64,000 bases of DNA, from NCBI RefSeq assembly GCF_029761915.1, contig NZ_CP121695.1, positions 1,364,001 to 1,428,000 of the forward strand, in the 5' to 3' direction. Position 1 is the stretch's first letter. Each line of letters begins with the position of its first letter. The notes below the pieces were generated by a model that was given only the letters and a program-made list of their open reading frames with translations, did no database searches and was not told the DNA's origin. A program made the position numbers and the translations under genes. Shown here piece after piece: positions 9,138 through 17,614 of the stretch. The stretch is from Bradyrhizobium sp. CB1650 (GTDB taxonomy: Bacteria; Pseudomonadota; Alphaproteobacteria; Rhizobiales; Xanthobacteraceae).

Positions 9138-9755
9138 GTGAGTCCTCTCATGAAATCCCGGACCGGCGTGCATCTCAGCGAATCCATGTCAACGCGGTTG
9201 ACCGCCGCAGCTATACGCGCGGGAGTGACAAAGTCCGAACTTGTTGAGGCCGCGCTCGATCGCTTTCTCGAATCCGATAGCGCTGCTGAAAATTTCGCGA
9301 TTGTGGCAGAACGCCTCACTGAGCTGAACGATCAGATCGGGCGACTCGGTGCCGATCTCAAGATGGTGAATGAGGTGGTCGCCCTTCACGCGCGCTTTCA
9401 CTTGGCTATTACGCCCTCGTTATCGGCTGCAGAGCAGCATATTGCGTCTGTGGTCGGCGCCAAACGCTTCGAGGCATTCGCCTTGCAGGTAGTACGAGGT
9501 GTTGGGCTGGGGACGTCTCTCATTCGGGAGACCATGAACCGGCGCGTCAGCAGAAATGAGAATCGCTCCGAGGGGGATTTCGCGGCCGGCGAGGCGCGCG
9601 GCTCAACTTCCAAGTCCTCTGAATCATCTTTTAGCGCATCCGCCATTGTCGATGGCGCATCAGAGCCGAACGCTGCCGTGCGGGAGGACGGCAGCGTTAG
9701 GAGCTTTCCAAAACAGGCTCAAGGCTCCCTTCAGCGAGAGGGCGAGCGGCGATAA
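9138..9755 (+). CDS. CopG/RHH-like protein of conjugative elements
   Basis: A 205-aa protein. Residues about 5-45 look like a ribbon-helix-helix DNA-binding domain, followed by a helical region with a pattern (LTELNDQIGRLGADL, then a hydrophobic helix with HARFHLAITP) that I know from CopG-like proteins placed between traG and trbB in rhizobial transfer operons. Here it sits behind trbI instead, separated from trbB, which suggests rearrangement. The last 60 residues are low-complexity, rich in Ser and charged residues, and overlap possible upstream frames of the next gene. Role: probably a regulator; unproven. Confidence 0.65.
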   Translation: MSPLMKSRTGVHLSESMSTRLTAAAIRAGVTKSELVEAALDRFLESDSAAENFAIVAERLTELNDQIGRLGADLKMVNEVVALHARFHLAITPSLSAAEQHIASVVGAKRFEAFALQVVRGVGLGTSLIRETMNRRVSRNENRSEGDFAAGEARGSTSKSSESSFSASAIVDGASEPNAAVREDGSVRSFPKQAQGSLQREGERR

Positions 9756-9780
9756 GACGACGTTTCGCGCACGGCGGCCT

Positions 9781-11061
9781 GTGTCAACGGCATCTTCCTT
9801 GCCGCGCCGCGAGTTACCAAATGTAAAAGGCCCCGCTCTTATTATGCGGGTGTTTCTACCTTTCGCTGTAGGCTATTATCTCTCGTACCTCTTCAGGACA
9901 ATCAACGCCGTGATCGCCGCCCCCATGACGTTGGAGTTGGGGCTCGACGCTGGTGATCTTGGCTTGCTGACTTCGGTCTATTTTCTCACCTTCGCGGCAG
10001 TGCAGATACCGGTCGGCATTCTTCTGGATCGGTATGGTCCGCGGCTGATCCAGAGCGTGCTGCTGGGTATTGCTGCGGTCGGCGCCACATTGTTTGCGGC
10101 ATCAGACAATTTGCTCATGCTGCTTCTAGGTCGGGCGCTACTCGGTCTCGGCGTCGCCGCGAGCCTGACAGCCGGATTGAAAGCCCTCGTGCTCTGGTTT
10201 CCGAAGGACCATCTTCCGTTTCTCAACGGCCTGATGGTCATGCTCGGTGCATTGGGGGCGGTCACCGCGACCTCGCCGGCGCAGTTGTTGCTGGTTTGGG
10301 TTGGGTGGAGGACGCTCTTCGCATTGTTAGCCGTCGTCACGGCCGGGTGTTCGGCGATGATCTATCTCTTGGTGCCCGAGAGTGTATTGGTGACGCCGCT
10401 CATGCAGCGAACAGCCGTGGCCAGCTTGAAGACGATTTATACCGATCGTCGTTTCTGGCGTCTGGCGCCGCTATCAGCAACTTCGGTCGGCACCGCCTGG
10501 GCGCTGCAGGGGCTTTGGGCAGCGCAGTGGTTCACTGATGTCGAGGGACTTGATCGCGCTGCCTTGGTGCAACATTTGTTTGTCATGGCCGTTGCGCTCA
10601 GCCTAGGTGCGCTGCTGCTGGGCGTTCTGGCTGATCGGCTGCGTCGCTACGGCATTAGAACAGAGGCGCTCCTCGCGGTCGTCGGCCTTCTGTTCATTGC
10701 CGTGCAACTCGCGATTATCCTGCGATGGCCGTTGTCATCATACGTGCTGTGGGCCGCTGTGGCTGCCGTCGGCGCAGCTACAGTCCTTAGCTATGCGATC
10801 CTAGCTAGTTATTTCCCGAAAGAATTTGCCGGACGGGCTAATGCTGCGCTGAACGTGTTTCATATTGGTGGCGCGTTTGTCCTGCAATATGCCACCGGCT
10901 TGGTCCTTGAACATTGGACGCCTCAGGCAGGGCATTATCCGGAGATCGCGTACCAGATAGCCTTTATCCTCAATCTTGTCCTTCAGATCATCGCATGGGT
11001 CTGGTTCGCTTTCCCGTGGATGCTTCGGCCGTCGACCAGCGCTAGGTTACCCGAAAGGTAG
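9781..11061 (+). CDS. MFS transporter
   Basis: Major facilitator superfamily permease with about 12 hydrophobic segments. The first begins at the RVFLPFAVGYYLSYLFRT stretch and a DRYGPR loop 2-3 motif is present. I list the GTG start at 9781 (426 aa), giving a short cytoplasmic leader; the ATG at 9844 (405 aa) is a realistic alternative with an AAAAGG upstream. The frame is open further upstream but that part overlaps the preceding gene and has no transporter character. Substrate unknown. It is followed 7 bases later by a truncated DUF2274 copy. Confidence 0.85.
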   Translation: MSTASSLPRRELPNVKGPALIMRVFLPFAVGYYLSYLFRTINAVIAAPMTLELGLDAGDLGLLTSVYFLTFAAVQIPVGILLDRYGPRLIQSVLLGIAAVGATLFAASDNLLMLLLGRALLGLGVAASLTAGLKALVLWFPKDHLPFLNGLMVMLGALGAVTATSPAQLLLVWVGWRTLFALLAVVTAGCSAMIYLLVPESVLVTPLMQRTAVASLKTIYTDRRFWRLAPLSATSVGTAWALQGLWAAQWFTDVEGLDRAALVQHLFVMAVALSLGALLLGVLADRLRRYGIRTEALLAVVGLLFIAVQLAIILRWPLSSYVLWAAVAAVGAATVLSYAILASYFPKEFAGRANAALNVFHIGGAFVLQYATGLVLEHWTPQAGHYPEIAYQIAFILNLVLQIIAWVWFAFPWMLRPSTSARLPER

Positions 11062-11068
11062 GAACACC

Positions 11069-11164
11069 GTGGCGAAGCTCAAGCTGGGACCACTTGAAGA
11101 CGACGAGCCGGTGATGCTAACGATCGAGCTGCCGGCGGCTATCTTCAGGCCGCCCAGAAGATAA
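11069..11164 (+). pseudogene. truncated second DUF2274 copy
   Basis: A GTG-initiated frame of 31 codons whose first 26 residues closely match the DUF2274 protein at 7904 (VAKLKLGPLEDDEPVMLTIE against TKLKLGPLEDQKPVKLTIE). Similarity ends at the Ile-Phe-Arg shared by both, after which five unrelated codons lead to a stop. The nucleotide copies differ at many third positions, so this is not a recent tandem duplication but a remnant of a related element's trb-operon end. Confidence 0.8.
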
Positions 11165-11177
11165 GGCAAAATGCCGC

Positions 11178-12137
11178 TTAGTCCATTCCTGGGGCGGCTG
11201 AGAGATCCGGGTAGCGTTCACGAAGGAGGTCGAGAAACGGACGCAATGACGGATTGAAGTTGGATCCGCGCCAATAGGCGCGGAAGCTCATGCGCGTCGG
11301 TCCTTCGGCATCATGCATCTCCCGGAAGGTGACACCCGGATAAACTGCGCCAGCCGCACTTTCCAATACCAGCAGAACACCCCAGTCAGCGCCGACCAAG
11401 GACAGAAGCCGGTCGAGCCCCACATCATGACGAAGCAGGGTACAAGGATCGGAAGACCCCAATTTGCTGATGAGGAGCTTCAAAAGTTCTGGTCCTGGGC
11501 CACGCTGTGAAACTAAAAGCTGTTCGCCTCTCAGCTCGCCCCAGTGAATCCTGCTACGGCCTGTCAGCGGATGGTTCGCCGGGAGGGCGGCAACAACACG
11601 CTCGCTCCAGAGCAACAAGGACCTGTCGCTCCAGCTCGGATTAGGCTCGGCCATCACGGCCACGTCAATGGCGGAGCTGGCGATATCCGAGATCAGATGC
11701 TCGCTTGCGCCGTCGACAAATTGTCTATCAACATTAGGAAAACGCTGCCGGTGCTCGAGGAGAGTGGCCCGCAGATTGCCGGCTGAAAGGGACGTGTGGA
11801 TGCCGATGATCAAGCGACCACTCTCGCCACGCGAGCGGATCTTTAGGCGAGCGGTCATTGCCTCAGTCGCGCTGACGATGCGCCGGGCATCCTCAAGGAA
11901 TTGTTCACCTTCCATGGTTGGTCGCGTGCCGCCGTTGGTGCGCTCGAACAGCTTGCTACCCACAGCATGCTCGAGATTTCGAAGACTGCGACTGAGCGTT
12001 GGCTGCTTGATTCGGAGCGCCTGCGCCGCTTGGCGCAGGCTTCGATACTGGGAGACGGTGATAGCCCAGCGTAGATCGCGAAATTCAACCCTGCACGGTC
12101 GAAGCGCAACCCCCTCTAACTCGCGCGGTTCGGTCAA
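11178..12137 (-). CDS. LysR-family transcriptional regulator
   Basis: A 319-aa LysR-type regulator. The winged helix-turn-helix occupies about residues 20-80, with the typical SLRQAAQALRIKQPTLSRSL recognition segment, followed by a substrate-binding domain from about residue 105. The gene is convergent with the DUF2274 remnant, ending 14 bases from it. The target is unknown; the regulated gene is often divergent, but no convincing gene lies just upstream here. Confidence 0.92.
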   Translation of the reverse strand: MTEPRELEGVALRPCRVEFRDLRWAITVSQYRSLRQAAQALRIKQPTLSRSLRNLEHAVGSKLFERTNGGTRPTMEGEQFLEDARRIVSATEAMTARLKIRSRGESGRLIIGIHTSLSAGNLRATLLEHRQRFPNVDRQFVDGASEHLISDIASSAIDVAVMAEPNPSWSDRSLLLWSERVVAALPANHPLTGRSRIHWGELRGEQLLVSQRGPGPELLKLLISKLGSSDPCTLLRHDVGLDRLLSLVGADWGVLLVLESAAGAVYPGVTFREMHDAEGPTRMSFRAYWRGSNFNPSLRPFLDLLRERYPDLSAAPGMD

Positions 12138-12863
12138 TGCAACAATTCCAAATCGCGGTTGGGACCAATCGCAAATTCAACTTCGCAGTGGAATGTCCTT
12201 CCGAATGAATCGGAAGCGATGTTTCAAACGAAATGGGTAGAACCGGGAATATCCATTTTCGTGGCCCCATCCTGCGCGAGACTGCCTCAGGCCAGTCGCC
12301 TGCCGAACCGCTGTCCAGCGATAACGCGCGACTAAAGGCGAGGGGGTGAGTCTCTGATAGTTTACGAGCTAAAGCGAAAAAAGGTCTTGAAACATCGGGA
12401 CTCTTTCGTTCTTCCAACTTCAAAATGTAAAGCTGGTGGGTCTCTGCCTTTGTCCCGATCGGCAGCTCCTTTTTAGAGGGGCCAACCTTTCGGTGTTACT
12501 CAATCTTACCCAAGTCTCAGAGTGAAAGGGACGTTAGGACGAAACAATGAGGGCTAGCCTTCCCCCTGCTGTCTGGAAGAGTAGGGGCCCGCGGATTTCC
12601 GGGGGCCAAAGTGCCCAAGCGCCGGGAGTTCTTTACGTCTTTCATCGAACGACCGGAACACGTCATCAAACCATGCGATGTATGTTGTTTGTGCGATGCG
12701 AGAACCGGCTGCCTGATGACGATGTAACTATCAGAACGGATGCTTTGGGACATCACGTTGGACGACGCACGTTGATCCAAGTTCAGGAGACGAACGGTGT
12801 CGTCCACCGCAGCGCGCCCAGTATGCGCTGACCTCGCCAACCATATGAAGCCGAACAATCCAC
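12138..12863. other. intergenic, no convincing gene
   Basis: About 0.7 kb upstream of the lysR gene. Open frames on both strands have poor codon character and no recognisable motif. It may hold the lysR promoter and decayed sequence; I cannot support a gene here. Confidence 0.5.
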
Positions 12864-12960
12864 TCAGTCCGATACCCCCTTTGCTGCCGTTCGACGGCTA
12901 AACATAGTCATATCGGACGAGATCGGTCTTCTAAGTCCCGTACGCGCTCGCTTGCGACTT

Positions 12961-13200
12961 TTAGGCACGGACTTGGGAGATCGCATCTTTGGGCGGCCGA
13001 ACAAAAAACTCGGACAAATGGACGTCCAGCGTTTCGGCGATGCGGTCGAGAAGATCAATTGTCGGGTTCTTCGATTGCCTCTCAAGACCACTCAAGTAGG
13101 AGCGATCGATCCCGGCCTCGCGAGCCAATTTCTCTTGCGAGATACCTTTAGCTACGCGAATCCGGCGCACATTCCAGGCCACAATCGCACGAGTTTTCAT
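12961..13200 (-). CDS. Xre-family helix-turn-helix regulator
   Basis: Small Cro/C1-type repressor. The HTH spans about residues 9-60 with the pattern RRIRVAKGISQEKLAREAG followed by DRSYLSGLERQ and LLDRIAETLDVHLSEFF, typical of Xre proteins. I chose the ATG at 13200 (79 aa), where family homology begins; the frame extends 11 codons upstream with another ATG. It lies downstream of a DUF2285 gene on the same strand, and this pairing of an Xre-like protein with a DUF2285 protein recalls the QseC/QseM control module of Mesorhizobium ICEs (inference). Confidence 0.85.
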   Translation of the reverse strand: MKTRAIVAWNVRRIRVAKGISQEKLAREAGIDRSYLSGLERQSKNPTIDLLDRIAETLDVHLSEFFVRPPKDAISQVRA

Positions 13201-13713
13201 GCGCCAACTCATGCCATGGGGCCAGGCCGTCAAAACACTGGCTATAACCCCACTCTAGTTCTTCCTCGAGCTGACCTGGCCTCAAATGCGGCCGCGCCCG
13301 GGATTGATGCACGTGCCCGAACCGAGGGCGAGGCGGAGCTGCGCGACCATTCGTACCTGCGCCGGGACCACGATGACCGGGTCTCGGCGGCCGTATTCTC
13401 GACGCCTGGCGCAGGCTCGGCGAACCCGCCTCCAGCGAGGTGGGGCAGTGCCCTGGCGCCCGCACTCGGCCATCCCCTCAACTCGCTGACGAACCAGATC
13501 GTCGGGCTTGCCAGCCCGACATACGCAGCAGCAGCACGTCATGCCGCTGCTCGCCGCGGCAGAGATCATAGCAGCGAGCAGGCGCGTCGCGCGAAACGCT
13601 TGCTCGCGTTGTCGCCCCCTCGTGAAGGTCCTTGGACAAGTGCACCATCTTCGCGGCCTTAGCTGGGCTCAGCAGATCGCCGATTGGATGCACGCGTGGA
13701 AGGGCAATCCGGA

Positions 13714-14067
13714 TCAACATGAAGCGGGACGCGTCATGTAGACGCGCCTTCGCCTAGCGTCATCCGTGCGGGAGTTCAATACCGCTGGTTGTGCGACCAA
13801 AGCCGGGCGCGCCACATCGTACGCAACCTTGTTCCGGATTCGCCCTGCTCGTCGCTCAAGTTCTGATAAAAAAACTTGCTCAAGAGTGGATTCTACATCC
13901 GCGCGCGCGCCCTTGATCACCTCTCTGACCTCGAGGGCGGTGTTGGCGATCGTCCATCCTTGCAGCCGGAGGTCTCTCGCACCCTCCTCATCGCTCGCGG
14001 CGAGAGCTTCCTCGCTCAGTGCTCCGAGCAGGCGGGCCAGATCGAGACTTGGGTGCCAGCGTGTCAT
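13714..14067 (-). CDS. hypothetical small ICE-associated protein
   Basis: A 117-aa frame starting with an ATG whose TGATG overlap couples it to the preceding 54-aa gene. The first 70 residues (TRWHPSLDLARLLGALSEE and an ARDLRLQGWTIANTA segment) have good helical character and codon use and look like a conserved accessory protein; the last 45 residues are Arg-rich and less convincing, so the true end may have been shifted. Function unknown. The open frame continues upstream to a GTG at 14382, but that part overlaps the neighbouring gene in another frame. Confidence 0.55.
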   Translation of the reverse strand: MTRWHPSLDLARLLGALSEEALAASDEEGARDLRLQGWTIANTALEVREVIKGARADVESTLEQVFLSELERRAGRIRNKVAYDVARPALVAQPAVLNSRTDDARRRRVYMTRPASC

Positions 14068-14231
14068 CACTTGCTCCAGTTTCGTTGATCGCGCAGCAGA
14101 GCGCGTCGCATCCGCCGTCGCGTCGGGTCGCAGTCGAGCTGGGACATGCCATGGACCTTGCAGATCTCGCTGGCCGCGAGGCCGTCGCATCGCCCGCGAA
14201 GCTGGTCGTTCCGGTGCTTGAGGGCCGGCAT
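14067..14231 (-). CDS. small basic hypothetical protein
   Basis: A 54-aa frame beginning ATG CCG GCC CTC, preceded by a GAGGGGAAG ribosome-binding site and ending in a TGATG overlap with the 117-aa gene. It contains the segment EICKVHGMSQLDCDPTRRRM and is strongly basic. Codon use is better than in the alternative frame through the same bases. Function unknown; grouped with the other small genes of this strand as element accessory genes. Confidence 0.5.
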   Translation of the reverse strand: MPALKHRNDQLRGRCDGLAASEICKVHGMSQLDCDPTRRRMRRALLRDQRNWSK

Positions 14232-14378
14232 TGCTTCCCCTCACAGGTTTTGAATGGGCTAAACCCCTGGCCTTATCAATGGCATTACAGACCTGTCGCA
14301 AGGCGCGCTCCGCGTCCGCCCAGTAGGGAGCGTGCCCCATAATATCTTCGCCGTTGCCATGCCGGACATGAATGCCGA

Positions 14379-14599
14379 TCACGCTGTACTCCGTAACATC
14401 TGGTTCGCCACTCTGATGTGGTTTTCTCTGCTTTCCTCAGTGGTGAGCAAATAAAGGACCTGCGCGAGCGTCCCGACCGCGATGATAGAGGCGTCACGAC
14501 TGTCCTCGCCCGCCGGCTCGAGAATTTTCTCCGCCAGATCGTACGTAGCCCGCACTTGTGCAACTGTTACTGCGGCAATCTCATCATCTCTTCGCTCAT
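14379..14599 (-). pseudogene. small helical protein gene with 1-base deletion near start
   Basis: From the ATG at 14599 the frame reads Met-Ser-Glu-Glu, then must shift by one base to continue through about 68 codons of well-formed helical sequence (AQVRATYDLAEKILEPAGED, then SIIAVGTLAQVLYLLTTEES) to a TGA at 14381-14379. The span is 221 bases, one short of 74 codons, consistent with a single lost base in the run at about 14582-14588. The continuing frame has no start codon of its own. The stop overlaps a GTG (GTGA). Function unknown. Confidence 0.55.
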
Positions 14600-14661
14600 G
14601 CGATCGCTGACTCGCTTTCCGATCATAGCGGTGCGCGTTCGCGCACGCTCATCGACCCCCG

Positions 14662-14940
14662 TCACTGTAAGCTTGGCCAGCCATGCTTCGCGAGAAGCCT
14701 GTAGCCAAACTCGCTCATCCATCGCGCCCGGGCGAGATGGCTCTGATATGCTTGCCACGCGCGTGCCGGCTCTTGCTCGGCATCGATGTGCAGTAGGATC
14801 TGTGTCACTTCGCGCCAGTCCATCCCATAGGCATCGGCATCCAGCAGAACCAGATAGATGGCCGCATGTCGCTGGTCGTAAGGCGTGAGAGAAACGGGAT
14901 CTGTCGGTGCGATATCCGCGACATCTGTATCGAGGAGCAT
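14662..14940 (-). CDS. DUF2285 domain protein (QseM-like)
   Basis: A 92-aa protein with the DUF2285 pattern: an N-terminal D-x-A-D-I-A-P-T segment, then Tyr-Leu-x-Leu-Leu-Asp-Ala-Asp-Ala, DWREVTQILLHID and a C-terminal SHLARARWMSEFGYRLL. DUF2285 is described as a helix-turn-helix variant in FseA and QseM, which activate and inhibit ICE transfer in Mesorhizobium. Its small size and lack of an N-terminal fusion make it more like QseM. Nearby are an Xre regulator and remnants of recombination genes. Acting as a transfer antiactivator is inference. Confidence 0.75.
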   Translation of the reverse strand: MLLDTDVADIAPTDPVSLTPYDQRHAAIYLVLLDADAYGMDWREVTQILLHIDAEQEPARAWQAYQSHLARARWMSEFGYRLLAKHGWPSLQ

Positions 14941-15010
14941 TTTGCGAAACTCGGCGATCGGTGTTTGCCCTCCTATTCTTGCCGGAAAAGTTTGTCAGGG
15001 ATAGTGTCAA

Positions 15011-15980
15011 TTAATACATCAAGTGGTGCTCCGATTCGCATAACTTCGACATGCGGAGAGAAAAATACTCTTACGCAGCGCCGACGACCAAAGAAATGGT
15101 GTCTTCGTGCAGCCAGGCTGACGGAGAGCATAGTTTGCTCGCTCACCGTAGCTGCTCCGAATGCAGCCCATACTTCCCGCTGGCGAATGGCTTACGCCTT
15201 AGTCGAGCGCCGCTTCGAGCTGCGCGATCGATTGGAGCAACGCAGAAATCCGGCGCATGATGCATGAAACACGATGTTATCCGCTGCGCCGGCGCGTGCA
15301 GAATTGGCTGCCACACGGCTACGATCGGCGCCATCCAGGGCGGGTTGAGCGATGGCTTTGTAAAAGACACGCTTCAGATCGAGATTGCGCCTAGAATCAT
15401 CAAGGCGGTCGACAACCTAAGCAAACATGTCCACGGGCGGGAAGATACGATTATTGAAGGGCATGACGAACAGGATGCGGCGGCGTCCGGTGCGATTGAT
15501 GTTCTGGGAAACTTCCTCGATACGTATCACGAGTGCCGCTCGACGATCCTTAACGCGATCCAACAGGAACTTGACGATGCCGCCGTAGATGCGCTCCTCA
15601 GCGACACGATTCAGGAGGTCGATGCGCTTGCCACGCATCATTCGGTTGAAGAAGTCTATGTCGGGATACATCGGTGCGCTCTATTGGCGCGCACTGCATA
15701 ACTTATCGCGCCACGGGAACTGTTGCTATTGGCCTTCAATGGGGATCAAATTCGGACCTGCGTAGTGCTGACGGGGCCGAAGCCGATTTGTCGTTTCCAT
15801 TCCATTGCGAGATTCAAGTCTCGCTGGACGATCCTCTCAATATGGCATTCAGCGACACCAACTATTCCGTCGATGTGAGCTCATGCCGCGGTGGCATGGA
15901 GCCGGATCAAGACGACATTTAGGCAGGGCTAGGCCGCTATCCATTCTTCCTTCACGCCTCTGGGAACGATTTTTGATGTG
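15011..15980. other. low-information region, possible remnants
   Basis: Nearly 1 kb without a gene I can name. Overlapping frames exist on both strands at 15264-15701 (+, 145 aa) and 15417-15671 (-, 84 aa); both have plausible residue composition, but neither shows a known motif and they cannot both be real. A short minus-strand stretch at about 15750-15880 also looks like broken coding sequence. Confidence 0.4.
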
Positions 15981-16259
15981 TCACTTGGGCATCGCCATGT
16001 GATTTTCAAGTTGTGCACCCGGCCGCGGTCCGTCATCGAAGGTGAGGACGACTTCATGGTCCGCCAGAGGAAGCGTCTCTGGAAAGCTCTTCAGCCCCAC
16101 GCGCGGGAAGAGCGTGGCATCGACAGCGAGCACCCGCGTCGCGCCGAGCGCATCCCGCCGATTGCAGCTAGAGGCGTCTGTCACGGCAGTACCGGCGAGC
16201 AACGCCAGCCCAGCGCAGCCGATGCGAAAAGCTATTTTATGCAGGCGCAACTCTGTCAT
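15981..16259 (-). pseudogene. polysaccharide deacetylase (NodB-like) N-terminal fragment
   Basis: A 92-aa frame with a hydrophobic leader (residues about 8-28), a region ending in ADHEVVLTFDDGPRPG, and then a stop after 15 unrelated residues. The TFDDGP motif carries the metal-binding Asp pair of carbohydrate esterase family 4. The remaining 150 or so residues of the NodB domain are missing, so the enzyme cannot work. The leader and upstream sequence suit a secreted chitin/xylan-type deacetylase rather than the symbiotic NodB. Confidence 0.7.
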
Positions 16260-16436
16260 TGCGCTTTGTGCGACCTCGATCGGTTGGTGAGCCCCGTGGT
16301 GCTCAGCAGACTATCCGATCGGCATCGCGGGATTTCGGCGCATCGAGACTATGTCGTGCGCAAAAAGGTCGTTCAACGTCCGTTATCCGCTCGAACCGCT
16401 CCCGCTGCCTGACTTGCTTGAGCTGGGGTAGCCGGC

Positions 16437-16743
16437 TTAGCTCGGACAATCGCCGCTGTTCGTCTTTCCCAAGATCAGTGCACCCCGCGTCCGCAGCACG
16501 TGCGGCCGCGTGTCAGCGGGTACGACGGCGTACCCCTTGGCTGTTCCGGGCATTCGAACTCTGATGATCTTCACTGCCGCGACGTATGTTTCCAGATCGG
16601 CTTGTGAGAGGCCGGGGCGGCCTGGATAACACCCGAGCTGACGAGTGAGTGAGATGTCTCACGTGGCTCGTCGAGCAACGCAGCAGTTGAGCAGCTTCGC
16701 TTTCCGTCCACATCTGCGAGTTCGGTTTGATTCTGCGCTTCAT
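16437..16743 (-). pseudogene. excisionase-like helix-turn-helix gene with 1-base insertion
   Basis: Starts MKRRIKPNSQMWTESEAAQL and continues LLRCSTSHVRHL, the HTH_17/excisionase pattern. After His-Ser-Ser the frame must shift by one base to continue GCYPGRPGLSQADLETYVAA, the expected wing and last helix of such proteins, and then to a stop at 16437. The span of 307 bases is one more than a multiple of three, consistent with one inserted base near 16650. The location, about 1.2 kb from a large serine recombinase on the same strand, suits a recombination directionality factor (inference). Confidence 0.65.
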
Positions 16744-17033
16744 CGCGCGATTCAAACACCGTGCACCTTTGTGTCGGTATAATGAATGACTTAATACGTG
16801 TTTCACAAGACAATACAACTTAAACGTTGACGTGGCCGAATGGCATTTCCTATTGTCGCGATGAGGTCCAGAAAACCCCGTGCGGCAGGCGTAATCGTTT
16901 TCCCCAAAGTCCGGAGTCCTCGCGCGTATGTCTAGTTTCACAAGCCTAAAGGCGCGAGGGAGCGCCTGTCGTTGCTTATTTCTGGCTCCGGACGACTATC
17001 TCGCTCTCAGAAAGATCGACGGAGAAAACGACA

Positions 17034-17261
17034 ATGAAAGCGGTAACAAAACAGAAGCCGGACAGAGCTTGCGCCAAAGAGTTGAAGATTTTGGCGCGGG
17101 TCGAAAAGGATCTCGAAAATGCGCGCGGCTCCGGAGCGGTTGAAGACGTCTTCCTTGGGCTTGAGGAAATCTACTCGATGCGCATGCGCACCGAGCATCA
17201 AAGCGTCCGAGCAAGATGCGAAGCCATCTTGCGCGCCGGCAGTTTGCGAAGGCGTAACTGA
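17034..17261 (+). CDS. hypothetical small protein
   Basis: A 75-aa frame with GGAGAAAACGACA ahead of the ATG. The product is charged and mostly helical (KELKILARVEKDLENAR). It is followed within 5 bases by a perfect hairpin, which supports it as a real transcription unit. No family recognised. Confidence 0.5.
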   Translation: MKAVTKQKPDRACAKELKILARVEKDLENARGSGAVEDVFLGLEEIYSMRMRTEHQSVRARCEAILRAGSLRRRN

Positions 17262-17265
17262 CGAT

Positions 17266-17295
17266 CGTAGAGCGCTCCGTAAGGAGCGCTCTACG
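17266..17295 (+). terminator. perfect 13-bp stem hairpin after small gene
   Basis: CGTAGAGCGCTCC pairs exactly with GGAGCGCTCTACG around a GTAA loop, followed by TATTT. It begins 4 bases after the stop of the 75-aa gene, so transcription termination is the simplest role; the poor T-tract makes it a weak intrinsic terminator. A recombinase site is an alternative, given the nearby serine recombinase genes. Confidence 0.6.
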
Positions 17296-17368
17296 TATTT
17301 GAACAACGCGACCGGAAAAAGCCGGCATCTGATGGCCCCGGCACGCTCCTAAAAGGTGGTAATAACCC

Positions 17369-17554
17369 GTGCAAGACCTGATCATCGAAGCCTTTGACAG
17401 CGTCATCCGGCGCGAGATCGCGGAAGCGGACGACGTTCGCAAGGAAATCGCCCAGCGCGGCGCCTATTGGGCCGGCGACGAGATATGGAAGCTGCGCCGC
17501 CAAGTCGCCGCACTGCGCAAGCGTATCGCCGGGCTTGAAGAAACCGACGCGTGA
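17369..17554 (+). CDS. hypothetical small coiled-coil protein
   Basis: A 61-aa frame starting with GTG, with AAAAGGTGG about 10 bases upstream. The product is entirely helical and charged, ending in a heptad-like WKLRRQVAALRKRIAGLEE segment that suggests a short coiled coil. No known family. It runs towards the recombinase fragments on the opposite strand. Confidence 0.55.
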   Translation: MQDLIIEAFDSVIRREIAEADDVRKEIAQRGAYWAGDEIWKLRRQVAALRKRIAGLEETDA

Positions 17555-17614
17555 TCTCAGCAGACCGCGAGTATCTCCTCTATGCCCGCTTCGCGCGGCA
17601 CCGTGTGCCAGTTA

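Noticed and set aside
13240..13570. Decayed DUF6499-like gene on the minus strand
   Set aside because: Short stretches in two frames vaguely resemble such element genes, but the match is too weak to annotate.
15981..16259. Symbiotic nodB, implying a nodulation gene cluster
   Set aside because: The leader and upstream sequence do not match NodB, no nodA/nodC or nod box was seen nearby, and the gene is truncated.
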